Shown: one piece after another, positions 15,875 through 24,322 of the stretch
Layout: the number at the start of each line of letters is the position of its first letter
Position numbering within the stretch: position 1 is the stretch's first letter
NCBI RefSeq assembly: GCF_017745675.1
Contig: NZ_JAFLJM010000031.1
Coordinates: 1-34,740, forward strand
Origin: Alkalihalobacillus sp. BA299
GTDB taxonomy: Bacteria > Bacillota > Bacilli > Bacillales > Bacillaceae_F
Length of the DNA stretch: 34,740 nt
Reading direction: 5' to 3'
The notes under the pieces: model-generated
Told to the model about the DNA's origin: nothing
Seen by the model: only the letters and a program-made list of their open reading frames with translations
Databases searched by the model: none
Program-made: the position numbers and the translations under genes

Positions 15875-16573
15875 AAGGGCTGAGATTTATGAAATTTACT
15901 CAAATAAATAAATAAACATTTTTGATACATTGGTTTCACTTAAATTATTTTTATAATTATAGAGTACTCGTGTCAGCTTCTTAATCGTTAAAAATGATTA
16001 AATGGATTATGCTAACATTTTGCTAACGTTGAGGTTTTTAACGGAGGCTTCTCATAAGTTCACTGAACTTGTGAGAGGCTTTTTCTTTTATATCGGCAGC
16101 ATAGTTTGTTAGTGGAGAGAAAATGTTCTTTTTTAGGCTCTTTTCTGAAAGGTTGTTGTTATTTTGCTTCTTGGGCCGTAGCCAAGCGGATACTTGGCTT
16201 TTCAAAATTTGCGTGAAGTAGGCTAAAAAGCAACACAATTTACGATAACTATCAAGGTGAATGCAGCCATCGTGATTCTGTAGAAGTTTTTAAAGGGATT
16301 TAAAATGCAAGTTGTTATCATGGTTTTAAATAAAAATGCTTATTATGGAAATACTAATGTGTAGAACTATAGATATATAAGTCATAAAGATACACTGTAA
16401 AGTAATTTAGTCGAGTTATCAATTTTAATTGTTAATCTCCCTGTTGAAATTTGAATTTAGACTTAATAAGTGAAAAAATTCTTGCTCTTTCAAAAATTAT
16501 GTAATAAAATTTAACAAAAGTAATGAAAGTAAAAAAACATCTGTGTATGCTTATGTTAACAAGAGGATATCTA
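15875..16573. other. Long region without a recognisable intact gene
   Basis: Holds a strong terminator-like hairpin (next entry), a short direct repeat TGCTAAC (16010-16016 and 16021-16027), and short open stretches without ribosome binding sites. A reading frame on the minus strand at 16038-16238 spans the hairpin and has no coding character. The base composition falls back to AT-rich. It may be scar tissue of mobile elements. Confidence 0.4.
16047..16084 (+). terminator. Terminator-like hairpin
   Basis: GCTTCTCATAAGTTC pairs with GAACTTGTGAGAGGC (two G-T pairs, loop 3) and is followed by TTTTTC. No gene is recognised directly upstream, so its former partner is probably lost. Confidence 0.7.
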
Positions 16574-16631
16574 TTGACCTTTAACTGGTATACCACATAC
16601 TACATACTACATACTACATAGTGGAAAGGGG
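16574..16631 (+). promoter_or_regulatory. Promoter, GntR-type operator, 7-bp tandem repeat and ribosome binding site
   Basis: TTGACC (16574-16579) is a good -35. The palindrome TGGTATACCA (16586-16595) lies in the spacer and matches the kind of site used by FCD-type GntR repressors. Directly after it come 3.6 copies of CATACTA (16596-16620), where the -10 must fall; several -10-like words (CATACT, TACTAC) are possible with spacers of 16-18. The ribosome binding site AAAGGGG (16625-16631) fixes the TTG start at 16641. Confidence 0.65.
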
Positions 16632-16640
16632 TGTACCTTA

Positions 16641-17315
16641 TTGAAAAAAATTAACAAGTTTGTCTCATACACAGATCAAGTGTATAGGGAATTAAAAAGC
16701 AGTATTTTATTGGGGAAAATTTCAACAGGGGACTTTATCCAAGAACGATCGATTGCTGAACAATTAGGGGTTAGTAGGACACCAGTAAGAGAAGCTTTAA
16801 AAAGGCTAGAGTTTGAAGGGTGGTTAGAAACGATACCGTGGAAAGGAGTTATCGTTAAAGAGATTGAGGAGCAAGACGTGATTGAAGTGTTTCAATGTCG
16901 ACTAGCGAATGAGATTTTTGTAATTAAGCATATTACACCGAATATCACAGATGAACAGTTAGATGATTTACAAAACATTTTTGACAATATGAAAATAGCA
17001 TTAACAGAAAACAATAGTGATGAGTTTATTCATGAAGATAGAAAATTTCATATGTATTTAGCTCAGTTGACGAATAATTCAAGGCTTATTCAGTTTCTTG
17101 ATAATTTGAGTGACCAAATGCTTCGCCTTGGCATTAGAGCGATAACGAGGGAATCAAGAACAGTTGAAACATTGGAAGAACACGAAAAATTGCTCCTTGC
17201 ACTAAAAAGGCGGTCTACAGAAGAGGCAGTAAAGGCAATGGAGGAGCACATTTATCAGACGAAGGATATTTTAATGGCGATATTAGAATCAGTTGTAAAA
17301 AGAGAGGGGAATTAA
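16641..17315 (+). CDS. GntR-family regulator, FCD subfamily
   Basis: 224 residues from a TTG start placed 9 bases after AAAGGGG. The winged helix-turn-helix spans about 10-75 (FIQERSIAEQLGVSRTPVRE then ALKRLEFEGWLETIPWKGV). The FCD effector domain spans about 85-215 with the metal-ligand pattern (D/E)..FH (EDRKFHMYLAQL). This class usually represses organic-acid catabolic operons and releases on binding the substrate. It begins the cluster and its stop is one base from the next gene, so it is co-transcribed and probably autoregulated through TGGTATACCA. Confidence 0.93.
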   Translation: MKKINKFVSYTDQVYRELKSSILLGKISTGDFIQERSIAEQLGVSRTPVREALKRLEFEGWLETIPWKGVIVKEIEEQDVIEVFQCRLANEIFVIKHITPNITDEQLDDLQNIFDNMKIALTENNSDEFIHEDRKFHMYLAQLTNNSRLIQFLDNLSDQMLRLGIRAITRESRTVETLEEHEKLLLALKRRSTEEAVKAMEEHIYQTKDILMAILESVVKREGN

Positions 17316-17316
17316 G

Positions 17317-18009
17317 ATGAAGCAAACCATTTTAAAGAATGAGTATAGTTTTAAAATTAATAACGAAGAAAAGAAGATTGACGTAAATTCAGTTTATTGT
17401 ATTGGATATTCAGGTTCAGATGTGGAAAAAGTTCAGGAGCATATTGATGAGCTGGCTGAGTTAGGTATTCCGAAACCACCTGAAGTTCCAATGCTCTATC
17501 CTGTTAGAGTATCAAGCCTAAATCAAAGCGGAAGCATGGAGATACTCGGAACTCAGACATCAGGTGAGGCTGAAATTGTGTTGATTTTCGGTGGAAATGA
17601 GGACGAAGTTTATATATCCGTTGGTAGTGATCATACAGACCGTGGCCTAGAGACGGTTGATATTAATAAGTCAAAACAAGTATGTGACAAGCCGTTAGCT
17701 CAAGAGGCTTGGCGACTATCATCAGTAGTTGATCGCTGGAATGAAATGAAATTAGTCTCAAAAGTTTTAATCAATGGGAAATGGGAGCCTTACCAAGAAC
17801 AATATGTGACAGCCATTTTACCTTTAGAGAAAATTCTCGATTATCTAAAGAATAAAAATTTAGACTTGAAAAATTCAGTCGTGTTTGCGGGAACAGTACC
17901 GCTTTTAGATGGATTTAAATATGGGGACGGGTACGAGGTAAAGCTAGTAGATCCAGATAATAACTCAATTACATGTACGTACACAGTTAAAAATTTAGAT
18001 TTGAGGTGA
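17317..18009 (+). CDS. DUF2848 family protein
   Basis: 230 residues; AGAGGGG precedes the ATG. The blocks VYCIGYSGSDVEKVQEHIDE, PPEVPMLYPVRVSSL, VYISVGSDHTDRGLETVDIN and VVFAGTVPLLDGFKYGDGYE are those of DUF2848. No enzyme activity is established for the family; the C-terminal pattern resembles the fumarylacetoacetate-hydrolase fold, which suggests a hydrolase or lyase using a metal, but this is a guess. No signal peptide, so cytosolic. It sits between regulator and amidase in a tight operon (2-5 base gaps). Confidence 0.82.
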   Translation: MKQTILKNEYSFKINNEEKKIDVNSVYCIGYSGSDVEKVQEHIDELAELGIPKPPEVPMLYPVRVSSLNQSGSMEILGTQTSGEAEIVLIFGGNEDEVYISVGSDHTDRGLETVDINKSKQVCDKPLAQEAWRLSSVVDRWNEMKLVSKVLINGKWEPYQEQYVTAILPLEKILDYLKNKNLDLKNSVVFAGTVPLLDGFKYGDGYEVKLVDPDNNSITCTYTVKNLDLR

Positions 18010-18013
18010 GAAT

Positions 18014-18805
18014 ATGAAAATATCATCTTATCAAATGGAAGTTATCGCAGGAAACCCTGTGGAAAATCGCTCTAAGGTAAAGGGATGGGTAGACAAGGTC
18101 TGTAAGGAAGAAAAACCAGATGTCCTTGTTCTACCTGAGATGTGGACAACAAATTATACGTTACCAGAGTTGAAAGACATTGCTGATCGTGATGGGGAAC
18201 CAACGACAAGTTTTTTACAAAATCTGGCGAAACAATATGAGGTTAATATTATTGGTGGCTCGTTTGCAAATATTAAAGATGGTGAAGTTTATAATAGCGC
18301 AGTTGCTATTAATCGAAAAGGAGAGATCCTTTATCGGTACGATAAAGTGCATCTAGTGCCTATGCTAGATGAGCACTTGTATCTAAAAGCTGGTAATCAT
18401 AATCATATTTTTGAGTTGGAGGGAGTAAAGGCGGGTCTTATTATTTGTTATGATTTAAGATTTCCTGAACTTTCCAGGCAGCTAGCTGTAGATGGAGCTG
18501 AGATTCTCTTTATTGTGGCTGAGTGGCCAGAAGCGAGAAAATATCATTGGAAGCATTTACAGATTGCTAGAGCAATAGAAAATCAAGTATATGTCGTTTC
18601 CGCCAATTGCATTGGTCAATATAGCGGAGTACAATATTGTGGTAATTCCATGATCATTGATCCTTTAGGGGAAATCATTAGTTGTGGAAGCGAAGAGAAT
18701 GAAGAAACGATTACTAAGGAGTTAGACTTAAATATGGTTCTAGAAATTAGAGAAAAGGTACCAGTTTTCAAGAGTCGAGTTCCTTCAGTATATAAAATTA
18801 ACTAA
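18014..18805 (+). CDS. Nitrilase-superfamily amidohydrolase (omega-amidase-like)
   Basis: 263 residues. The catalytic triad is visible: E42 (VLPEMW), K111 (YDKVHLVPMLDE) and C145 (LIICYDLRFPE). Length and motifs place it with the YafV/NIT2-type branch, whose members hydrolyse omega-amides of 2-oxo acids such as 2-oxoglutaramate, releasing ammonia. No leader peptide. Position within a TRAP-transporter operon suggests that the imported compound or an intermediate carries a carboxamide or related C-N bond. Confidence 0.9.
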   Translation: MKISSYQMEVIAGNPVENRSKVKGWVDKVCKEEKPDVLVLPEMWTTNYTLPELKDIADRDGEPTTSFLQNLAKQYEVNIIGGSFANIKDGEVYNSAVAINRKGEILYRYDKVHLVPMLDEHLYLKAGNHNHIFELEGVKAGLIICYDLRFPELSRQLAVDGAEILFIVAEWPEARKYHWKHLQIARAIENQVYVVSANCIGQYSGVQYCGNSMIIDPLGEIISCGSEENEETITKELDLNMVLEIREKVPVFKSRVPSVYKIN

Positions 18806-18823
18806 AGAAAAGGGGTTAAGTAA

Positions 18824-19876
18824 ATGAAAAAGAAATTTATGGCTTTATTTGGGATGATGCTCGCACTTTCTATTTTTCTCGTAGCGTGTGGAGGAGGTTC
18901 AAGTGCAGAACCAGGAGAAAGCGATGCTACTGATACAGAAGGATCAAGTGATGAGGCAACTGCTGAAGCAGAAGTAACATTAAAATTAGCACACTCTGGT
19001 TCTGAAACACATCAGTACCACATTGCAGCTGAGAAGTTCAAAGAAGAAATCGAAGCGAGTTCAAATGGTACAATTACAGTGGAGATTTTCAGTGGTGCTG
19101 TCCTAGGTAATGAAGGCGAAGCTGTTGAGCAAGTTTTAGATGGCACTCTGGATATGACAACGGTTTCAGCAGACAGTTCTTTTGCAAATACAGTACCAGA
19201 AATGAACGTATTTGGTATTCCATACCTTTTTGAAGATCTTGATCATGTTTACAGTACACTAGATGGAGATGTTGGAGCTGAATTACTTGAATTATCAAAC
19301 GAAAAAGGAATGAAGGCTCTAGGATACTGGGAAGTAGGGCAACGCCACGTGACAAACAATAAAGTTGAAGTGAAAACGCCTGAAGATATGAATGGATTAA
19401 ATATTCGTGTACAGCCAGCACCAGTTTGGGAAGCGCACATGAAAGCTTTAGGAGCTAGCCCTACACCTGTTGCCTTTAATGAGTTATATTCTGCTCTTGA
19501 TCAAGGTGTAGTTGATGGTCAAGAAAATCCTTTAAATACAATTTATTCAATGAAATTTTATGAAGTACAAAAATATGTTTCTCTAACAGCCCATACGTTT
19601 TCACCTGCAATTGTAGTTATGAGTGAGAGAGCTTGGGAAGGATTAACTCCTGAACAGCAGGAATTAGTTGAAGAGGCAGTAGAGGTAGCGAAAACGTATC
19701 AAAGAGATACATTGCAAACAAAAAATGACGAAATTATTGAACACCTACAGGAAAACGGTGTAACGGTTACTAGTGATATAGACTTCGATGCATTTAGAGA
19801 GGCTACACTTGACGTAAGAAACGTATTAAGTTCACAAGTTCCAGCTGAACTAATTGAAAAAATTGAAAACAAATAA
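18824..19876 (+). CDS. dctP: TRAP transporter solute-binding lipoprotein, DctP family
   Basis: 350 residues. The lipoprotein signal ends in a lipobox (FLVACGG) with lipidated Cys near residue 22, then a Ser/Glu/Asp-rich linker. The DctP fold follows, with LAHSGSETHQYHIAAEKFKE at the start of the mature domain and NGLNIRVQPAPVWEAHMKAL including the arginine that binds the substrate carboxylate. The protein is tethered to the outer face of the membrane and hands an organic acid to DctQM. The ligand is unknown. AAAGGGG precedes the ATG. Confidence 0.94.
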   Translation: MKKKFMALFGMMLALSIFLVACGGGSSAEPGESDATDTEGSSDEATAEAEVTLKLAHSGSETHQYHIAAEKFKEEIEASSNGTITVEIFSGAVLGNEGEAVEQVLDGTLDMTTVSADSSFANTVPEMNVFGIPYLFEDLDHVYSTLDGDVGAELLELSNEKGMKALGYWEVGQRHVTNNKVEVKTPEDMNGLNIRVQPAPVWEAHMKALGASPTPVAFNELYSALDQGVVDGQENPLNTIYSMKFYEVQKYVSLTAHTFSPAIVVMSERAWEGLTPEQQELVEEAVEVAKTYQRDTLQTKNDEIIEHLQENGVTVTSDIDFDAFREATLDVRNVLSSQVPAELIEKIENK

Positions 19877-19911
19877 TTGAAAAACGAGTCTTTAAGCATT
19901 AGAAGGACTGG

Positions 19912-19945
19912 ATATAGACTACTGTCATAATGCAGTAGTCTATAT
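19912..19945 (+). terminator. Intercistronic hairpin between dctP and dctQ
   Basis: The arms 19912-19924 and 19933-19945 are perfectly complementary (13 bp, loop 8) and followed by only TTCT. It lies in a 90-base gap, the largest in the operon. Such a hairpin would protect the dctP message or partly stop transcription, giving more binding protein than membrane subunits. Confidence 0.6.
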
Positions 19946-19975
19946 TTCTATTATCACATCAGAGGGGTGAGATCT

Positions 19976-20431
19976 TTGATAAGAAGAGTAGGTCATTACT
20001 TAAGCTATACGTTAGAATTTATTATTTTTATTTGTATGACAATCACCGTAATAACAACGTTCCTTCAAGTTTTCTTTCGGTATGTACTAAAGAACCCCCT
20101 GTCATGGTCACAAGAAATTTTAATGATCAGCTTTGTCTATTTAGTTTTATTCGGGGCGGCATTAGCGGTAAAAAACAAAGAACATTTAAAAGTAGAACTT
20201 TTTGATAAAGCATCTGAACGAGTGCAGAAAATCCTAAAAATATTTGAATTAGTCATTATGTTTATTTTTATAGGTGTATTTATTTACTATGGTATATTAC
20301 TAGTTTTAGCCAACTATGCATCAGGAACAATTGTTGGATTTCTTCCTATTAAAACAGCTTATGTGTATATGTCTATCCCTATAAGTGGTCTATTTATGGC
20401 GTACTATTTAATCAAGGGGGTGTTTAAATGA
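19976..20431 (+). CDS. dctQ: TRAP transporter small membrane subunit, DctQ family
   Basis: About 151 residues with four membrane helices (near 10-32, 43-63, 85-108 and 122-145). RYVLKNPLSWSQEILMISFV is the DctQ signature. A TTG at 19976 is preferred because AGAGGGG ends 8 bases upstream; a GTG at 19967 lies inside that ribosome binding site. The stop overlaps the dctM start (ATGA). Confidence 0.92.
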   Translation: MIRRVGHYLSYTLEFIIFICMTITVITTFLQVFFRYVLKNPLSWSQEILMISFVYLVLFGAALAVKNKEHLKVELFDKASERVQKILKIFELVIMFIFIGVFIYYGILLVLANYASGTIVGFLPIKTAYVYMSIPISGLFMAYYLIKGVFK

Positions 20432-21714
20432 TTTTAATTATTCCAGTCTTATTTATATTATTTTTTCTAGGAATTCCAATTGCTTATTCTCTTGGATTTA
20501 TTTCAATCGTAGGAATTTATTTAACTGATCCAGAAATGCTTATGAACATCCCGAGAAGAATTTTTAGAGGTATTGACAATTTTTCGCTTGTGGCCGTACC
20601 ATTGTTTATTTTAGCTGGGGAACTGATGACTAAGGGTGGTATCTCAACACGTTTAATTCGTTTTGCTCAAACACTAGTAGGACATTTGCCTGCAGGTCTG
20701 GCCATGGTCGTTATTGTGGCTAGTATGTTCTTTTCTGCTGTGTCAGGTACTGCGATTGCAGCTGCTGCAGCGATCGGAGGAATGATGATTCCTGCGATGA
20801 AAAAGGAAGGTTATGATGTTAGGTTCTCATCTACTTTAGTAGCAACATCAGGAACGATTGGTCCGATTATTCCACCAAGTATTACGCTTGTGTTGTTCGG
20901 GGTTATGACAAGTACATCGATTGGTGCTTTATTTGTTGCTGGAGTTGTCCCAGGGATTCTTATGGGAATTGGACTTATGATCTATTGCTATTATGTTGGA
21001 ATTAAACACAACTACAAAGGTCGGGAAAAAAGAGCGAGTTTTAAAGAATTAATCGTAGGGCTAAAGGATGCCGTCCTAGCTCTAATTATGCCAATTATCA
21101 TTGTAGGTGGTATTTTATCGGGAGTTTTTACACCAACAGAATCTGGCGTTATCGCTGTTGTCTATGCTCTTTTAATCGGATTATTTGTGTACAAAGAACT
21201 GAAGCTGAGTGAATTAGTCTCAATTTTCTTAAGTTCAGCGAAAACAACTGCTGTTATCGTCTTTTTAATTGGAAATGCGGCGCTGTTTACTTGGTTCCTA
21301 TCATTTCACCGTATTCCTGATCAGCTTGCGTCGATGTTAGGACCATTTGCGGAACATAAAATTTTATTGCTACTATTTATTAATATTATTTTATTAATAG
21401 CAGGGACCTTTATTGATACGATTAGTGCGTTAACGATTTTTACACCTTTGTTTTTACCATTAGTTATTGCAGCAGATATCGATCTCATTCATTTTGGGGT
21501 AATTTTGGCCTTGAACCTAACAATTGGAATGGTTACTCCGCCACTGGGAGTATGTTTATTTGTGACTTCGGCAATAGCAAAAATTCGAGTTCCGGATATG
21601 TTTAAGTTTTTAGTACCACAAATTCTTATTTTATTAGCTGTCCTAGTTATCGTTACTTATATTCCACAAATAACTCTTTTTCTACCTGAGTTATTGAGTA
21701 ATTTAACAAACTAA
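20428..21714 (+). CDS. dctM: TRAP transporter large permease subunit, DctM family
   Basis: 428 residues with about 12 hydrophobic helices. SAVSGTAIAAAAAIGGMMIP and SGTIGPIIPPSITLVLFGVM are the conserved helix-hairpin sodium-site regions of DctM, repeated in the second half (AGTFIDTISALTIFTPLFLP, NLTIGMVTPPLGVCLFVTSA). It works with DctQ and DctP as a sodium-driven importer of carboxylates. Sodium coupling suits salt- or alkali-adapted Bacillaceae. Overlaps dctQ by four bases. Confidence 0.94.
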   Translation: MILIIPVLFILFFLGIPIAYSLGFISIVGIYLTDPEMLMNIPRRIFRGIDNFSLVAVPLFILAGELMTKGGISTRLIRFAQTLVGHLPAGLAMVVIVASMFFSAVSGTAIAAAAAIGGMMIPAMKKEGYDVRFSSTLVATSGTIGPIIPPSITLVLFGVMTSTSIGALFVAGVVPGILMGIGLMIYCYYVGIKHNYKGREKRASFKELIVGLKDAVLALIMPIIIVGGILSGVFTPTESGVIAVVYALLIGLFVYKELKLSELVSIFLSSAKTTAVIVFLIGNAALFTWFLSFHRIPDQLASMLGPFAEHKILLLLFINIILLIAGTFIDTISALTIFTPLFLPLVIAADIDLIHFGVILALNLTIGMVTPPLGVCLFVTSAIAKIRVPDMFKFLVPQILILLAVLVIVTYIPQITLFLPELLSNLTN

Positions 21715-21726
21715 GGGAGGAAGCAG

Positions 21727-22827
21727 ATGAATACTATTGATCATACTCTTTATGATTTTCCTGGACGTGAAGATTTTTCAGTGACTGAAATGACTCATCT
21801 ATCGGCCGCCCATTTAAAGGAGTGGACGAAGGAAGTATTTGTTTCTATCGGTCTTTCAGATGAACATGCGACCATTATGGCAGAAGTATTGGTTGAAACT
21901 GATTTACTTGGTGTTGATACTCATGGGACCTATAAAATGGGATTGTGGGTGAAGCGAGCACTCAATAGAGGAAGTAATCCTAAAGCAGAATTTCAGGTTG
22001 TTCATGAAACACATACAACGGCTGTAGTTGATGCTCAAGCAGGATTTGGACAAGTAATGGGAGACTTAGCAATGGACTTAGCCATGCGAAAATCTGACTT
22101 GTTTGGCAGTGGCTTTGTTGTCGTTCGAAATTCGACATCGTTAACGGCTGCCAGATATTATGCTTTAAAAGCTGCTAAAGCAGGGAAGATCGGCATTGTC
22201 CTCACAAATGCTGATCCTGTTTCGGCACCTTATGGCGGGAGAACACCGATGTTAGGAACAAACCCTTGGTGTATAGCGGTTCCAGGAGATGAGTTCCCAA
22301 TTGTAATGGATACAGCCACAACGGTATCTAATTGGACGAAGCTTGTTGTCTATTCGAATGCTGATAAGTCAATACCAGATGGATGGGCACTTAATGCAGA
22401 CGGCGAGCCAACCAATGACCCAAATGAAGCGATGAAGGGTTCGGTGTTACCAGTTGGAGGGCACAAAGGATTTATGTTTGGTTTATTTGCAGACATCCTC
22501 TCTGGTGTACTAGGGGGAGGGGCTTTTCTTAATCAAGTTTTAAGTTACGGGCATGTCGATAAACCAACAAACACTAGTCACTTCATCGGTGCGATTAATA
22601 TTAATGGCTTTATGCCTGAGGAAGAGTTTAAAAAACGTATTCATGAAGTCGTTAAAAGTTTGAAGGGGTCAGAAAAAGCACCTGGTGTTAATGAAATTCA
22701 TATACCTGGTGAACGAACTCACAAGATTTATCAAGAAAGGATGAGCAAAGGTATTCCCATTGAGCCGAGAAGGATGCAAAATATGATGGCTATTTCAAAA
22801 GAGTTGAATATGAAAATACCTTTTTAA
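21727..22827 (+). CDS. Ldh2/malate-ureidoglycolate dehydrogenase family oxidoreductase
   Basis: 366 residues; GGGAGG precedes the ATG. Signature blocks of the MDH2/Ldh2 fold: LLGVDTHGTYKM, VGLTNADP-like IVLTNADPVSAPYGG, MLGTNPWCIAVPG and VLPVGGHKGFMFGLFADILS. The family uses NAD(P)H on 2-oxo acids (malate, lactate, ureidoglycolate) or on cyclic imino acids (Delta1-piperideine-2-carboxylate reductase DpkA). The stretch after MDTATT (SNWTKLVVYSNADKS) departs from common members, so substrate use may differ. It follows dctM by 12 bases. Confidence 0.92.
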   Translation: MNTIDHTLYDFPGREDFSVTEMTHLSAAHLKEWTKEVFVSIGLSDEHATIMAEVLVETDLLGVDTHGTYKMGLWVKRALNRGSNPKAEFQVVHETHTTAVVDAQAGFGQVMGDLAMDLAMRKSDLFGSGFVVVRNSTSLTAARYYALKAAKAGKIGIVLTNADPVSAPYGGRTPMLGTNPWCIAVPGDEFPIVMDTATTVSNWTKLVVYSNADKSIPDGWALNADGEPTNDPNEAMKGSVLPVGGHKGFMFGLFADILSGVLGGGAFLNQVLSYGHVDKPTNTSHFIGAININGFMPEEEFKKRIHEVVKSLKGSEKAPGVNEIHIPGERTHKIYQERMSKGIPIEPRRMQNMMAISKELNMKIPF

Positions 22828-22849
22828 ATTATGTGAGGAGGTAAGCGAA

Positions 22850-23623
22850 ATGCACCCAAAAGAATTAAGAGAAAAAGTTAGAAATGGTGAATTTAATGGA
22901 CACACTTCTGGGATGTGTAGTGATTATGTTCAAGCAAATTTAGTGATTGTCCCTCAAAAATATGCTTTTGATTTTCTTCTGTTTGCCATTAGAAATCCTA
23001 AATCCTGCCCGATCATCGATGTAATAGAAGCTGGCGAAATTGAATCAGCTCTTGCACCAGGATCTGATATTAGACGCGATATTCCTCAGTACTACGTCTA
23101 TGAGAACGGTCACCTAAAAGAGAAGCTTAGAGATCTTAGTCCTATTTGGAAAGATGATTTTGTATCGTTTTTAATCGGCTGTAGCTTTACATTTGAAAAC
23201 CAGCTTTTAAAAGAAAATGTTTCGTTAAAACATATTGAACAAAATAAAAATGTGGCAATGTATATAACGAATATGAAAACTAAGCAAGCTGGTCCTTTCA
23301 GTGGACCAGTTGTTGTATCAATGCGGCCAATTAAAAATGAATTGGTTCAAAAGGCAATAGATGTGACAGCGCAATTTCCGAATATGCATGGAGCACCAGT
23401 TCACGTAGGAAGTCCTGCAGACATTGGCATCCAGGAGGTTTCCAAGCCTGACTTTGGTGAATATGTAGAGGTGGATGAAGGGGAAACCCCTGTATTTTGG
23501 GCATGTGGAGTAACTCCTCAATCCGTTGCGATCCACTCAAAAATTCCGTATGTGATTACCCATGCACCAGGCCATATGTTTGTGACGGATTTGAAAAATG
23601 ATGATTTCTTAAAACAACAGTAA
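22850..23623 (+). CDS. DUF1445 protein (YcsI / D-glutamate cyclase-like)
   Basis: 257 residues; GAGGAGG precedes the ATG. TSGMCSDYVQANLVIVPQKY, APGSDIRRDIPQYYVYENG, FLIGCSFTFENQLL and CGVTPQSVAIHSKIPYVITH are the family's conserved blocks. Bacterial members are called putative hydro-lyases; the mammalian relative converts D-glutamate to 5-oxo-D-proline. Such a cyclising or dehydrating activity would complement an amidase and an Ldh2/DpkA-type reductase. The reaction here is inferred. It ends the intact part of the operon; a namA remnant follows. Confidence 0.9.
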   Translation: MHPKELREKVRNGEFNGHTSGMCSDYVQANLVIVPQKYAFDFLLFAIRNPKSCPIIDVIEAGEIESALAPGSDIRRDIPQYYVYENGHLKEKLRDLSPIWKDDFVSFLIGCSFTFENQLLKENVSLKHIEQNKNVAMYITNMKTKQAGPFSGPVVVSMRPIKNELVQKAIDVTAQFPNMHGAPVHVGSPADIGIQEVSKPDFGEYVEVDEGETPVFWACGVTPQSVAIHSKIPYVITHAPGHMFVTDLKNDDFLKQQ

Positions 23624-23636
23624 CTCTTGAATATGG

Positions 23637-24235
23637 GAGGATGATCACATTAGTGGATTAAAGGAAGTTTTAGATTTAATTCACTTAAATGATTCAAAAG
23701 CTGGAATACAACTTTCGTATGCAGGTCGAAAAGCAGATGTGAGTGGTCAGATTATCGGACCTTCTCCAATTCCTTTTGCAGAAGACCGTAAAACTCCGTT
23801 AGAAATGAGTATAGAAGACATTCAAGTCGCGATTGGAGCTTTGTAGATGGTGCGCGACGTGCGAATCGAGCTGGTTTTGATATGATCGAGCTTCATGCGG
23901 CTCATGGATACTTAATTAACGAGTTTTTATCGCCGTTATCAAATAAACGAGATGATAATTATGGAGGAAGTCGTGATCGAAGATTTCGATTTTTAGAAGA
24001 GCTATTACAAGAAATAATACAAGTGTGGAAAAAGCCACTATTTGTTCGAGTGTCAGCAACTGAATATTCCTCAGAAGGAAACAGTGTTGATGATTACGTC
24101 TATTATTCGAAAAAAATGAAAGAATTAGGCGTTCATTTAATAGATTGTAGTTCTGGATCAGTCATTAAAACTCCCATCCCAGATTATCCTGGCTATCAAG
24201 TACCGCTAGCAGAGCATGGAATGGACACCCAATGA
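23637..24235 (+). pseudogene. Old-yellow-enzyme (NamA/YqjM-like) dehydrogenase, truncated at both ends and frameshifted
   Basis: The frame reads DDHISGLKEVLDLIHLND, then AGIQLSYAGRKADVSG and IGPSPIPFAEDRKTPLEMS. It breaks near 23841 (one T missing) and continues DGARRANRAGFDMIELHAAH, GYLINEFLSPLSNKRDD, NYGGSRDRRFRFLEELL and onward to a stop at 24233-24235. HAAHGYL..FLSP..N.R.D.YGGS is the FMN/substrate signature of ene-reductases. About 80 N-terminal residues (with the flavin-contact Cys) and the C-terminal ~100 are absent. A ribosome binding site from the previous gene's end runs into it. Confidence 0.88.
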
Positions 24236-24322
24236 GGAGTTTTCTTAAAAATTCGGAACGGTAGATCACTAGAAATAGTGGTGAAAATTTTATATTATTT
24301 CAAACACTTAAGGTAGGTTATC

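Noticed and set aside
14330..15960. Terminal inverted repeats and target duplication of the IS1182 element
   Set aside because: Both flanks were compared by eye; GGGC-containing AT-rich stretches on each side look alike only in direct orientation, so no convincing ends could be assigned.
16038..16238. 66-codon minus-strand frame
   Set aside because: Its C-terminal part is one arm of the terminator hairpin at 16047-16084, no ribosome binding site is seen and the sequence is not protein-like.
16300..16362. Short plus-strand stretch reading MQVVIMVLNKNAYYGNTNV, reminiscent of a PII-like protein start
   Set aside because: Only about 10 residues resemble the family, there is no ribosome binding site and it stops at once.
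16596..16620. CRISPR-like repetition
   Set aside because: The units are 7 bp and directly adjacent without spacers, so this is a simple tandem repeat. No CRISPR array was seen in the window.
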